A stretch of 5,307 nucleotides of DNA from Amphritea sp. (GTDB lineage Bacteria; Pseudomonadota; Gammaproteobacteria; Pseudomonadales; Nitrincolaceae). Each line of letters opens with the position of its first letter. Position 1 is the stretch's first letter. The stretch spans positions 1-5,307 of the forward strand of contig JAIBDA010000092.1 of the NCBI GenBank assembly GCA_024679635.1, read 5' to 3'. Both the position numbers and the translations under genes were made by a program. This document shows, one piece after another, positions 1-5,183 of the stretch. The notes beneath the pieces are model-generated. The model was not told the origin of the DNA and ran no database searches. It saw nothing but the letters and a program-made list of their open reading frames with translations.

Positions 1-403
1 AGTTACTGCAGGACCTTTTAATACTCTACTGTGGCGAGTCGTAGTGATGCAGGAAAATGGCTATCAGGAAGGCTTTTATTCTCTGCTAGACCCTGACCGT
101 CAGATCGAATTTAAGCATTACCCTAATCAGTCAGGATTGCTTAGTGATATTCAGGATCACTGGCCTGTGGAGCGATTGCAGTGGTTTAGTAAGGGGTTTC
201 TGAAAGTAGAAAGTACCCGTGACAATGATCTGGTTGTTTCAGATCTGCGCATCGGAATCGAACCATCCTATGTCTTTTCATTTAAAGTCGCAGAGATAGC
301 GGGTGATGAAGTAACCCCGGTTGAAGATCAGCTGGTTACTCAGTCTTTTGATTTGGGTGATGTGGGCAAATTGTTACAGCGTATTCTCAGCCGGGATAAT
401 TAG
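1..403 (+). CDS. Membrane-bound metal-dependent hydrolase, DUF457/YdjM-like, C-terminal part
   Basis: This is the 3' end of a gene that begins before the window. Codons read from position 2 and end at TAG 401-403, leaving about 133 residues. The visible start, GPFNTLLWRVVVMQENGYQE followed by GFYSLLD, resembles the conserved segment after the membrane part of DUF457/YdjM-like inner-membrane metal-dependent hydrolases. In that family a P-x-x-x-N-x-L-L-W-R stretch leads into the soluble C-terminal domain. No membrane segment or metal ligand lies in the visible part, so the catalytic half is outside the window. The GTG and ATG codons at 44-49 are internal, because homology continues upstream of them. 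The substrate of this family is poorly known. It has no obvious link to the oxygenase genes downstream. The family assignment rests on recognising the motif only. Confidence 0.65.
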   Translation, partial: VTAGPFNTLLWRVVVMQENGYQEGFYSLLDPDRQIEFKHYPNQSGLLSDIQDHWPVERLQWFSKGFLKVESTRDNDLVVSDLRIGIEPSYVFSFKVAEIAGDEVTPVEDQLVTQSFDLGDVGKLLQRILSRDN

Positions 404-478
404 TACCCTCTTGCTCAATCAGGCTTTCAACAGCTAGATGTTGTGTAAATTCAGAAGGAGTTTGGAAACTAGAAGTAG

Positions 479-742
479 GGGCTCTGGCGCAGGCTTGTAA
501 CCTCAGTGAGAGGTGCTTGTGCCGACGGTCTGGGGATTGCGGTTAGCTCAATCTGGAGTGTATACGAGCAATTGGAAAGAGGTGAGCTGGTTCAGGTATT
601 AAAAAGTTATCCGCTTGTTTCAGATACAGCAGTCTGGGCGGTTTATCCCAGTTCACGTTTGTTGGCACCTAAAGTCAGGGCCTTTATCGATTATTACGCC
701 GAGTGCTTTAAAGATCCGGTTTACTGGAATAATCCAAGCTGA
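479..742 (+). pseudogene. LysR-family transcriptional regulator remnant (C-terminal fragment)
   Basis: From about 509 the translation reads RGACADGLGIAVSSIW, then a G-E-L-V-Q-V-L segment, AVYPSSRLLAPKVRAFIDYY and a final DPVYW. This is the usual C-terminal end of a LysR-type effector-binding domain: the aGlGIa loop, 'L..G.Lv.vL', 'avYPs.r.l.pkvRafiD' and a terminal W. Only about 80 residues of the roughly 300 expected are present, and there is no winged-helix domain. The frame is closed upstream by TAG at 476-478. The next frame (445-507) reads VNSEGVWKLEVGALAQACNL, which could be the preceding piece of the same domain joined by a frameshift near 505-511. GTG 506 is a formal start but has no convincing ribosome binding site. 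A short expressed protein cannot be excluded, but a decayed gene fits best. Confidence 0.75.
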
Positions 743-974
743 GTAAAAAATTCTTATATAAAATACAGTGATTTTTTTTAGATTCGTTTTTTATACTGCC
801 TACGTCGGTATTAAGAATACATTTGCCGTTGGTTGTGACGATCTATAATCAGGAATAGTGTAGTGTAGAAAGTGATTTTGTCTGTATGACATATTATAGA
901 GTTCAATGAAGCGCATTTAGGTGTATCGACTCTCCGGTATATAGTCTCTTAGGTATTGTAAAGAATTCGTAACT
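743..974. other. Intergenic region upstream of the intact LysR gene
   Basis: This AT-rich spacer of 232 bp lies between the LysR remnant and the intact LysR gene. It holds no open frame that resembles a protein. It contains one promoter-like pair, listed separately. There is no clear terminator after the remnant, although T-rich tracts lie at 771-779 and 786-792. Confidence 0.6.
823..849 (+). promoter_or_regulatory. Candidate sigma70 promoter for the LysR gene
   Basis: A perfect -10 hexamer TATAAT lies at 844-849. A weak -35-like TTGCCG lies at 823-828 with a short 15-bp spacer. TTTGCC at 822-827 with a 16-bp spacer is an alternative. Transcription would begin near 856 and give a leader of about 120 nt before the ATG at 975. 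The -35 is poor, so the promoter may be weak or need an activator. AT-rich DNA produces such matches by chance. Confidence 0.35.
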
Positions 975-1838
975 ATGAAAAGACTTGATTTTAATCAGCT
1001 GGCAACTTTTGTCGCTATTGTCGATGCCGGTAGTGTTACTAAAGCAGCGGCCTCTCTACACCGAACGCAGGCTGCTATCAGTATCCAGCTGAAAAAGCTT
1101 GAAGAAGGGGTGGGTAAACAGTTACTTAATCGGAGTTATAATAACTTCACTCTGACTCAGGAAGGTGAAATTTTACTTTCTTATGCGCGAAAGATTCTCA
1201 ACTTGTCGGAGGAAGCTTTCAACGCGATCAGTGATGAAGAAGTTTCCGGGAGTGTACGCTTCGGTATTCCGGATGGCTACGCCCGGGTTTATATTCAAAA
1301 CTCACTGCGTAAGTTTATTCGCCGCTTCCCTAAAATCCGTATTCAGATTAAAAATGATAATAGCCATAATTTATACAAGAGTCTGCACGAGGGAGAACTT
1401 GATCTTATTCTTGCAACCCGTGATCCCAAGGAATCAGGCGGCGAGCTAATCCGACGTGAGAAGATCCGGTGGGTGGCAGCAAAAGACTATCTGCTGGATA
1501 CAGAACAACCGATTCCGTTAGCTCTCTATGAGCAGGGCTGTGCCTATAGAAAGAATATCGTAGAGCAGCTTAATCAAAACGATAAAGACTGGTTCGTTTC
1601 TTTTGAGTGTCAGGGAGTGACCGGATTTGATATAGCAATATCTAACGGCCTGGCTATCTCGGCTTTAGCTGAATCCCTGGTAAAAGAGGAGTGGCGGATT
1701 ATCAACGCTTCTGAGGGATTACCTGATTTGGGTGAGATTGAGATCGAGCTGCATACTAGCCCTGGGGATGTTAGTGAAGCGATTCGATGTTTTGCCGATG
1801 AGCTATCGAAGCAGGTTAGTAATATCCATATCGACTAA
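975..1838 (+). CDS. LysR-family transcriptional regulator
   Basis: This 287-residue protein has the usual LysR length and order. An N-terminal winged helix-turn-helix spans about residues 5-64, with the signature AGSVTKAAASLHRTQAAISI followed by QLKKLE, then LLNR and FTLTQEGE. A linker helix covers about 65-88, and a periplasmic-binding-protein-like effector domain runs from about 91 (SGSVRFGIPDGYA) to the end. The HRTQAAIS recognition helix resembles the LrhA-like branch, but the effector is not evident. The start at ATG 975 places the helix-turn-helix at the normal distance. The Shine-Dalgarno is weak: an AAAG lies about 12 nt upstream. The gene is convergent with the minus-strand oxygenase gene and shares its terminator. 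It is the nearest intact regulator and could control the divergent oxygenase promoters, or its own promoter. That link is inference, since LysR proteins often regulate a divergent neighbour and this gene has none. Confidence 0.92.
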   Translation: MKRLDFNQLATFVAIVDAGSVTKAAASLHRTQAAISIQLKKLEEGVGKQLLNRSYNNFTLTQEGEILLSYARKILNLSEEAFNAISDEEVSGSVRFGIPDGYARVYIQNSLRKFIRRFPKIRIQIKNDNSHNLYKSLHEGELDLILATRDPKESGGELIRREKIRWVAAKDYLLDTEQPIPLALYEQGCAYRKNIVEQLNQNDKDWFVSFECQGVTGFDIAISNGLAISALAESLVKEEWRIINASEGLPDLGEIEIELHTSPGDVSEAIRCFADELSKQVSNIHID

Positions 1839-1856
1839 ACCGGCTATTGGTAATAA

Positions 1857-1884
1857 AAAAAACCATCCTTACGGATGGTTTTTT
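1857..1884. terminator. Bidirectional Rho-independent terminator
   Basis: A perfect 12-bp inverted repeat, AAAAAACCATCC and GGATGGTTTTTT, flanks a 4-nt TTAC loop (1869-1872). The core is a 6-bp GC-containing stem, with an A tract on one side and a T tract on the other. It therefore works as an intrinsic terminator on both strands. It lies 18 bp after the LysR stop codon and 17 bp after the stop of the convergent oxygenase gene, so it serves both. Confidence 0.93.
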
Positions 1885-1901
1885 GGTTTGGCATGAACTG
1901 A

Positions 1902-2798
1902 TTAATCGATGAGTCCATCAGGACGATTAGTTTCTCGTTCAAAGTGAATAGGTAATGCCCGGCCATAGAACTGCTTGGAATGTTCTGGGCGATTAACTGT
2001 ATTCTGGTCAGTCATATAAGTTGGCAAGGCTGTAATCCAGGCACCTGGCCCCTTTACTTCCTGTACTCGATGTAACGCGTAGCGTCCTTTAAATAATTGC
2101 AGGTAGCCCGGTTTCCATTCTAATTCGTGTACACCCTGCTTATCACCATTGAGAACCCGGTTAACTGCATCTATGTTCTCATCTTCTACGGAACGGATAT
2201 TTGGCGCATATTCAAAGGTACCACCCTCAGATGGCTGTTCAACTGAAACACTCACAGTGAATTCGTTACCATCAAAGTGCCATGGGAAATAATCGCCGTC
2301 CTCAAGAACACCATATGGGCAACGAGCAAGAGGGTCAGCCCAGGTATAAATTGGCCATATTCCTAAGCATTCACCTATAAAGCGGGTCATGATGTCATTG
2401 TCATACATGGCCAGCATATCGGAATCCTGCGGGATAATATCTGTATTGATAAAGCCAGCGGTTCGGCGTTGTAGATAGCGACCGGGATGGTTTTCCGGTT
2501 GCTCTTTATCCTCCTTAGTCATATAGGGGTTGTGCTTCTGTTCTGAGCGGAAAATACAGGGCATTAACCGGTGTGCTTCAAGACGCATACGTTCCTGGGC
2601 TTCTGGCCGGACAAAGTCGGCAATTACGCTACAGCCGATATCATCCAGTTGCTCTCTACAGCGAGCAATTAAGGCTTTAGTGACGGGATGATCCAGGTCA
2701 TGGATAGGATAGTTTTCCAGATCCACAATCTGAGCCAGGCGCTCCAGCTGTTGGGTGTATTCCGGTGGAGCAGCGTTCGTTTGAGTCATTGCAGTCAT
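1902..2798 (-). CDS. HalD/BesD-like Fe(II)/2OG oxygenase paralogue with altered 2OG site
   Basis: This 298-residue protein belongs to the HalD/BesD-like branch of non-haem iron/2-oxoglutarate enzymes, which hydroxylate or chlorinate free amino acids. The start is ATG 2796-2798, preceded by AGAGG five bases away. An upstream in-frame extension to 2867 lacks a ribosome site and family homology. Metal ligands are visible: H174 and D176 in FPWHFDGNEF and H243 in RYALHRV. The Asp makes it hydroxylase-type, since halogenases have Gly or Ala there. Other shared blocks are HNPYMTKED, WADPL, EGGTFEY and the C-terminal NRPEH...KQFYGRALPIH. Two positions are odd. Trp254, 11 residues after the distal His, replaces the Arg (R258) of the neighbouring paralogue that is expected to hold 2-oxoglutarate. 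Tyr232 replaces the Asp of the partner's RPGD motif. The gene is divergent from the 3300 paralogue. It could be an active enzyme with a shifted site, a regulatory pseudoenzyme or a decaying copy. The frame is intact with strong conservation elsewhere, which argues against simple decay. The substrate is unknown. Confidence 0.85.
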   Translation of the reverse strand: MTAMTQTNAAPPEYTQQLERLAQIVDLENYPIHDLDHPVTKALIARCREQLDDIGCSVIADFVRPEAQERMRLEAHRLMPCIFRSEQKHNPYMTKEDKEQPENHPGRYLQRRTAGFINTDIIPQDSDMLAMYDNDIMTRFIGECLGIWPIYTWADPLARCPYGVLEDGDYFPWHFDGNEFTVSVSVEQPSEGGTFEYAPNIRSVEDENIDAVNRVLNGDKQGVHELEWKPGYLQLFKGRYALHRVQEVKGPGAWITALPTYMTDQNTVNRPEHSKQFYGRALPIHFERETNRPDGLID

Positions 2799-2869
2799 AA
2801 TAACCTCTTTAGGTTTATTTTTGTTCTGGCTGCATATTCGGTTAGTCATAGGAGTTATGGCAAACAAAG

Positions 2870-2888
2870 AAAACCGGATTTATAGATC
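2870..2888 (+). repeat. Direct repeat, copy 1 (AAAACCGGATTTATAGATC)
   Basis: The sequence AAAACCGGATTTA plus TA plus AGATC recurs at 3283-3299 as AAAACCGGATTTA plus AGATC, in the same orientation. Copy 1 lies about 70 bp upstream of the minus-strand oxygenase start, and copy 2 directly precedes the start of the plus-strand gene. A 13-bp exact match so close together is unlikely by chance. The orientation is direct although the flanking genes are inverted paralogues, so gene duplication alone does not explain it. Each copy also sits downstream of an in-frame ATGGC(A/C)AA (2857 and 3245). Confidence 0.6.
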
Positions 2889-2902
2889 GTATTTTTGAAT
2901 AA

Positions 2903-2915
2903 TATCGAAAAGATA
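2903..2915. promoter_or_regulatory. Candidate LysR-type operator, T-N11-A
   Basis: TATCGAAAAGATA is an inverted repeat (TATC-N5-GATA) with the T-N11-A form typical of LysR recognition sites. It lies about 105-117 bp upstream of the minus-strand oxygenase start. It shares the 8-mer ATCGAAAA with the second dyad at 3166-3180. AT-rich sequence makes T-N11-A common, so only the dyad and the shared core lend weight. Confidence 0.35.
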
Positions 2916-3165
2916 GGGGCTTGGTTGATAGGGAAAGGAAATATTATTTTTTTGAATGTTACGCAATGATTTTTCAATTTTCATAATAGCAGTGTTGTTA
3001 GATTAAGCTTTAAGACAATAATTTCGATTCATAGTATTTAAAAAATCAAATTATAGAAAATAACCAGTTAATGACTCCAGGTTGTTTTCTATTTGTCTTT
3101 GTAACTATCAGATCTATAAGGTTTTTATTAATTGTTATCTATGCTTGATATTTCTTGAATATAGC

Positions 3166-3180
3166 ATCGAAAAAATCGAT
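3166..3180. promoter_or_regulatory. Candidate LysR-type operator, T-N11-A
   Basis: ATCGA-AAAAA-TCGAT is a perfect 5-bp inverted repeat containing T-N11-A (3167 to 3179). It lies about 120-135 bp upstream of the plus-strand oxygenase start at 3300. A weak promoter-like pair overlaps it (TTGAAT 3155-3160, GATTAT 3178-3183, 17-bp spacer), which would place the site across the promoter. It resembles the dyad at 2903-2915, as expected if one regulator controls both genes. The LysR protein encoded at 975 is the obvious candidate, by inference only. Confidence 0.38.
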
Positions 3181-3244
3181 TATAACTATCTGAATATTTG
3201 GTTTTTCAATTAATCTTTTTTTTACTAGATTGAGGTTCGTGGCA

Positions 3245-3295
3245 ATGGCCAATGAGACAACGATCAATATTAAACATTATAAAAACCGGATTTAA
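3245..3295 (+). CDS. Possible 16-residue leader ORF before the plus-strand oxygenase
   Basis: ATG 3245 opens a short frame MANETTINIKHYKNRI that ends at TAA 3293-3295, four bases before the oxygenase ATG at 3300. A GAGG at 3232-3235 lies 9 nt upstream, an acceptable ribosome binding site. It is better than anything directly before the oxygenase start, where only AAGA-type sequence is seen. The arrangement would allow translational coupling of the oxygenase to the leader. A related frame, MANKENRIYRSYF, starts at 2857. It shares MAN and an in-frame NRI, but its AGGAG is only 2 nt from the ATG. The peptide resembles no family I recognise. It could be chance, since such frames are common in AT-rich DNA. 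Confidence 0.3.
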   Translation: MANETTINIKHYKNRI

Positions 3296-3299
3296 GATC
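3283..3299 (+). repeat. Direct repeat, copy 2 (AAAACCGGATTTAAGATC region)
   Basis: This is the second copy of the repeat at 2870-2888, lacking the two bases TA before AGATC. It occupies the last bases before the plus-strand oxygenase ATG and overlaps the end of the possible leader ORF. Its position at the ribosome binding region suggests a role in translation or mRNA folding, or a remnant of rearrangement. The sequence does not decide between these. Confidence 0.55.
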
Positions 3300-4208
3300 A
3301 TGACAGAAGCAGTGATTATAAATGAACAGGATGCTCTTGAACTGAGTGTTGCTCCCACCGTAACGCCAACTTTGGCTGAATTTGTAGACCTGGAAACTTA
3401 TCCTATTGACGATATGGATGCGCCTAAACGCAAAGCGTTGGTAGAGCAATGTCGTAAAGAACTGGATGCGGTTGGCTGTTGTCGTATTCCGAATATTATC
3501 AAGCCTGAATCTATCGAGCGGATGCGTCAGGAAGTTGAACGTCAGCGAGAGAATATCTACTGGTCTGAAGACAGTCATAATCCATATATGACTAAAGAAG
3601 ATACCAATCTGCCAGCTGAGCATCCGGCACGTTTTTTTGAGAAACGTTCCAGTGGCTTTGTTAACTCGGATATTTTGGAAGAGTTTTCTGATCTGCAGGC
3701 AATTTATAATCATGATGCAGTGGTTCAGTTTGTATCAGATTGTCTGGGTGTCGCGCCTATTTATCGTTGGGCTGACCCGCTTGGACGTAACCCATACAGT
3801 GTGATGGATGAAGGGAATTATTTTCCCTGGCACTTTGATGGCAACGAATTCACCGTGAGTATCTTAGTTCAGGAGCCAGAAAAAGGCGGTGAATTCCAGT
3901 ATTACCCAGACCTCCGTACTCCGGAAAACGAAAACCTGGAAGAGGTTGCCGAAGTACTGAACGGCGATTATTCCAAAGTACACTCTCTGGAGCTTCGTCC
4001 GGGTGATATGCAGATCTTTAAAGGGCGCTTTTCTATGCACCGTGTAACACCGGTAGAAGGAAAACGTTCACGCTATATTGCATTACCGACTTATATGCGG
4101 GACCCGGAAACAGTGAATCGCCCAGAGCATGCCAAACAGTTCTACGGGCGTGCACTGCCGATTCACCACGAGCGGGAAGCTAATCGTCCGGATAGTTTAC
4201 TGGACTAA
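3300..4208 (+). CDS. HalD/BesD-like Fe(II)/2OG-dependent oxygenase, HxD hydroxylase type
   Basis: This 302-residue cytoplasmic protein belongs to the same HalD/BesD-like family as the divergent gene, about 55% identical over 275 ungapped positions. It shows the full active-site set: H178 and D180 in FPWHFDGNEF, H247 in RFSMHRV, and R258 eleven residues later for 2-oxoglutarate. RPGD (233-236) is also intact. HxD predicts hydroxylation with succinate and CO2 release rather than chlorination, which needs Gly or Ala at the Asp position. Characterised family members act on free amino acids such as lysine; the substrate here cannot be read from sequence. ATG 3300 starts MTEAVIINEQ. An in-frame ATG at 3252 is less likely, because it adds 16 residues without homology and overlaps the leader ORF. 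The Shine-Dalgarno before 3300 is weak, so coupling to the leader is possible. A hairpin follows the stop codon. Automatic pipelines may label it a halogenase; the visible ligands argue against that. Confidence 0.88.
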   Translation: MTEAVIINEQDALELSVAPTVTPTLAEFVDLETYPIDDMDAPKRKALVEQCRKELDAVGCCRIPNIIKPESIERMRQEVERQRENIYWSEDSHNPYMTKEDTNLPAEHPARFFEKRSSGFVNSDILEEFSDLQAIYNHDAVVQFVSDCLGVAPIYRWADPLGRNPYSVMDEGNYFPWHFDGNEFTVSILVQEPEKGGEFQYYPDLRTPENENLEEVAEVLNGDYSKVHSLELRPGDMQIFKGRFSMHRVTPVEGKRSRYIALPTYMRDPETVNRPEHAKQFYGRALPIHHEREANRPDSLLD

Positions 4209-4232
4209 GCTTTTATCTTTCTAATACGTAGA

Positions 4233-4259
4233 GGGTTGTTCAGTCTCTCTGAGCAATCC
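4233..4259 (+). terminator. Possible terminator hairpin after the plus-strand oxygenase gene
   Basis: GGGTTGTTCAG and CTGAGCAATCC form an 11-bp stem with two G-U pairs around a TCTCT loop (4244-4248). It starts 24 bp after the stop codon. A strong T tract is missing on the 3' side (GGTAGGTTT follows), so termination may be partial or Rho-assisted. It could also protect the 3' end of the mRNA. Confidence 0.42.
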
Positions 4260-4481
4260 GGTAGGTTTAACTGCTTGTATAACTTTAACTGACTCAAATG
4301 CCTAGAAAGTAATCGTTTGAAGCATCGTAAGCCAGATATTAAATTACCCTCCTATCACTTGCATGGTTGGAATTCATTCAGCCTGCCTACTTTTTCCGGG
4401 GTGGCTCTGAGTATAGGGGTCATCCCACCTAATCATTAGATTCAGAAAACTGATTGTAACTGCATCTACCACATCGGGAGA

Positions 4482-4498
4482 AGCATCTTACAGATGCT
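4482..4498 (+). promoter_or_regulatory. Perfect short hairpin in the tautomerase leader
   Basis: AGCATCT-TAC-AGATGCT is a perfect 7-bp inverted repeat with a 3-nt spacer, 36 bp upstream of the tautomerase ATG. With no T tract behind it, it is more likely an operator or an mRNA structure than a terminator. No regulator is assigned. Confidence 0.3.
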
Positions 4499-4534
4499 AT
4501 CTGAGGCAATTTATAACAAACACAGAGGTGTTCT

Positions 4535-4906
4535 ATGCCGACAATTCGAATTGAAGCTATGTCAGACCAGGGTTTTGAAATACAGCAGTTGCTTGTGCAA
4601 TGTACTGAAGCTGCTGCAATTGCATTGGATATACCGCAGGGCTGGATCTGGGCTCTATTCAGAGCCGTAGAACCGGGCTGTTATGCTGAAGGTGCTCATA
4701 TCTGGCAGGCTAGTGAAATGGATAAGGCTTCTATTCTTATCTCAATTACTGCGCTTGAAGGCCGCACTGCTGAATTGAAGGCTACGCTGCTGGAAGCTGT
4801 AGCGAGGGTAACGGCTGAGGTAACAGGCGTTAGCTTGGAAAAAGTATTTGTGGAGTACCGTGATATTCCTAAAGGACACGCATATAGCGGTGGGGAATTG
4901 GCGTAA
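4535..4906 (+). CDS. Tautomerase-superfamily protein
   Basis: This 123-residue protein begins MPTIRIEA. After removal of Met, Pro would be the N-terminal catalytic base typical of the tautomerase (4-oxalocrotonate tautomerase/MIF) superfamily, whose members isomerise or hydrate keto/enol acids. A beta-alpha-beta pattern follows: strand PTIRIEA, a helix from about residue 12 to 31, then strands around WIWALFRAVEP and ASILISITAL. A second helix spans about 77-96, and the end is VFVEYRDIPKGHAYSGGEL. The length, about twice the 62-residue 4-OT unit, fits a two-repeat or CHMI/MIF-like subunit. AGAGG, six bases before the ATG, sets the start. The gene lies on the same strand as the oxygenase and aldolase genes, but gaps of 326 and 277 bp make a single operon uncertain. 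The substrate is unknown. Action on an oxidised product of the oxygenases is speculative. Confidence 0.8.
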   Translation: MPTIRIEAMSDQGFEIQQLLVQCTEAAAIALDIPQGWIWALFRAVEPGCYAEGAHIWQASEMDKASILISITALEGRTAELKATLLEAVARVTAEVTGVSLEKVFVEYRDIPKGHAYSGGELA

Positions 4907-5183
4907 ATTATCAATCATCATTTCTTGGCTGCCTTTGACTGTCTAATAGCTATAGCGCTGACTTGGGTAACTGCTTGCCTTACTAAAAGTTATCGATTTG
5001 TCTTGTTATTAATTGTTTGAGCTGCTCTTTGATATCAGGATAATTTTGTTTTCTGCGAAAGGCTATTTTTATCCTGCTATTCCTTGTCAATATATGAGAA
5101 TAACGGCTTTAGAAATAACAGTAACATAAAGAAATTTGCCAGAATGTTTGGCAGCTATTAATAATAAAAGTGAGATCACTAGC
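4907..5183. other. Intergenic region before the aldolase gene
   Basis: These 277 bp are AT-rich and hold no recognisable gene. A TGCCA-N7-TGGCA inverted repeat lies at 5137-5153, 30 bp upstream of the aldolase ATG, and could be an operator or a small mRNA hairpin. A GTGAG at 5170-5174 is the likely ribosome binding site for the next gene. Confidence 0.5.

Larger units (their letters stand above)
2799..3244. promoter_or_regulatory. AT-rich divergent promoter region between the two oxygenase genes
   Basis: This spacer separates the two divergent oxygenase genes and must hold both promoters. A hand count gives 24 G+C in 120 bp (20%) for 2941-3060, far below the coding regions. It contains two LysR-type dyads (2903-2915 and 3166-3180), a TAACCAGTTA palindrome at 3061-3070 and TAACTATC repeated at 3102-3109 and 3183-3190. 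One copy of an imperfect direct repeat lies at 2870-2888. Exact -35/-10 boxes cannot be chosen because AT richness gives many matches. Such AT content would also suit binding by H-NS-like proteins or IHF, which is inference. Confidence 0.6.
4209..4534. other. Long intergenic region before the tautomerase gene
   Basis: This 326-bp stretch has no convincing open frame on either strand. It contains a terminator-like hairpin near the oxygenase gene (4233-4259) and a GGTGG/CCACC pairing around 4396-4430. A perfect 7-bp hairpin lies at 4482-4498, just upstream of the tautomerase. The length suggests that the tautomerase has its own promoter, although none is clear. No known riboswitch class was recognised. 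Confidence 0.55.

Noticed and set aside
1165..1449. Alternative plus-strand frame inside the LysR gene
   Set aside because: It overlaps the LysR coding frame entirely and shows no protein features.
2799..2867. N-terminal extension of the minus-strand oxygenase to ATG 2867
   Set aside because: The extra 23 residues have no ribosome binding site and no similarity to the paralogue. ATG 2798 has AGAGG at good spacing.
3252..3299. N-terminal extension of the plus-strand oxygenase to ATG 3252
   Set aside because: The 16 extra residues have no counterpart in the paralogue and overlap the possible leader frame and repeat.
3270..3713. Open frame on the minus strand inside the plus-strand oxygenase
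   Set aside because: It is a shadow of a well-conserved gene. Its translation resembles no family and it has no supported start.
1902..4208. Calling the two oxygenases halogenases because their nearest named relatives are HalD and BesD
   Set aside because: Both have Asp in the HxD position, which occupies the iron site that chloride needs. Halogenases of this family have Gly or Ala there.
4390..4435. G-rich segment (GGGGTGG ... GGGGTCATCCCACC) as a riboswitch
   Set aside because: It forms only a short GGTGG/CCACC pairing, and no conserved core of a known riboswitch class was recognised.
4696..4914. Open frame on the minus strand over the tautomerase
   Set aside because: It is antisense to a clear family member, with low-complexity Ser/Ala/Thr content typical of a shadow frame.
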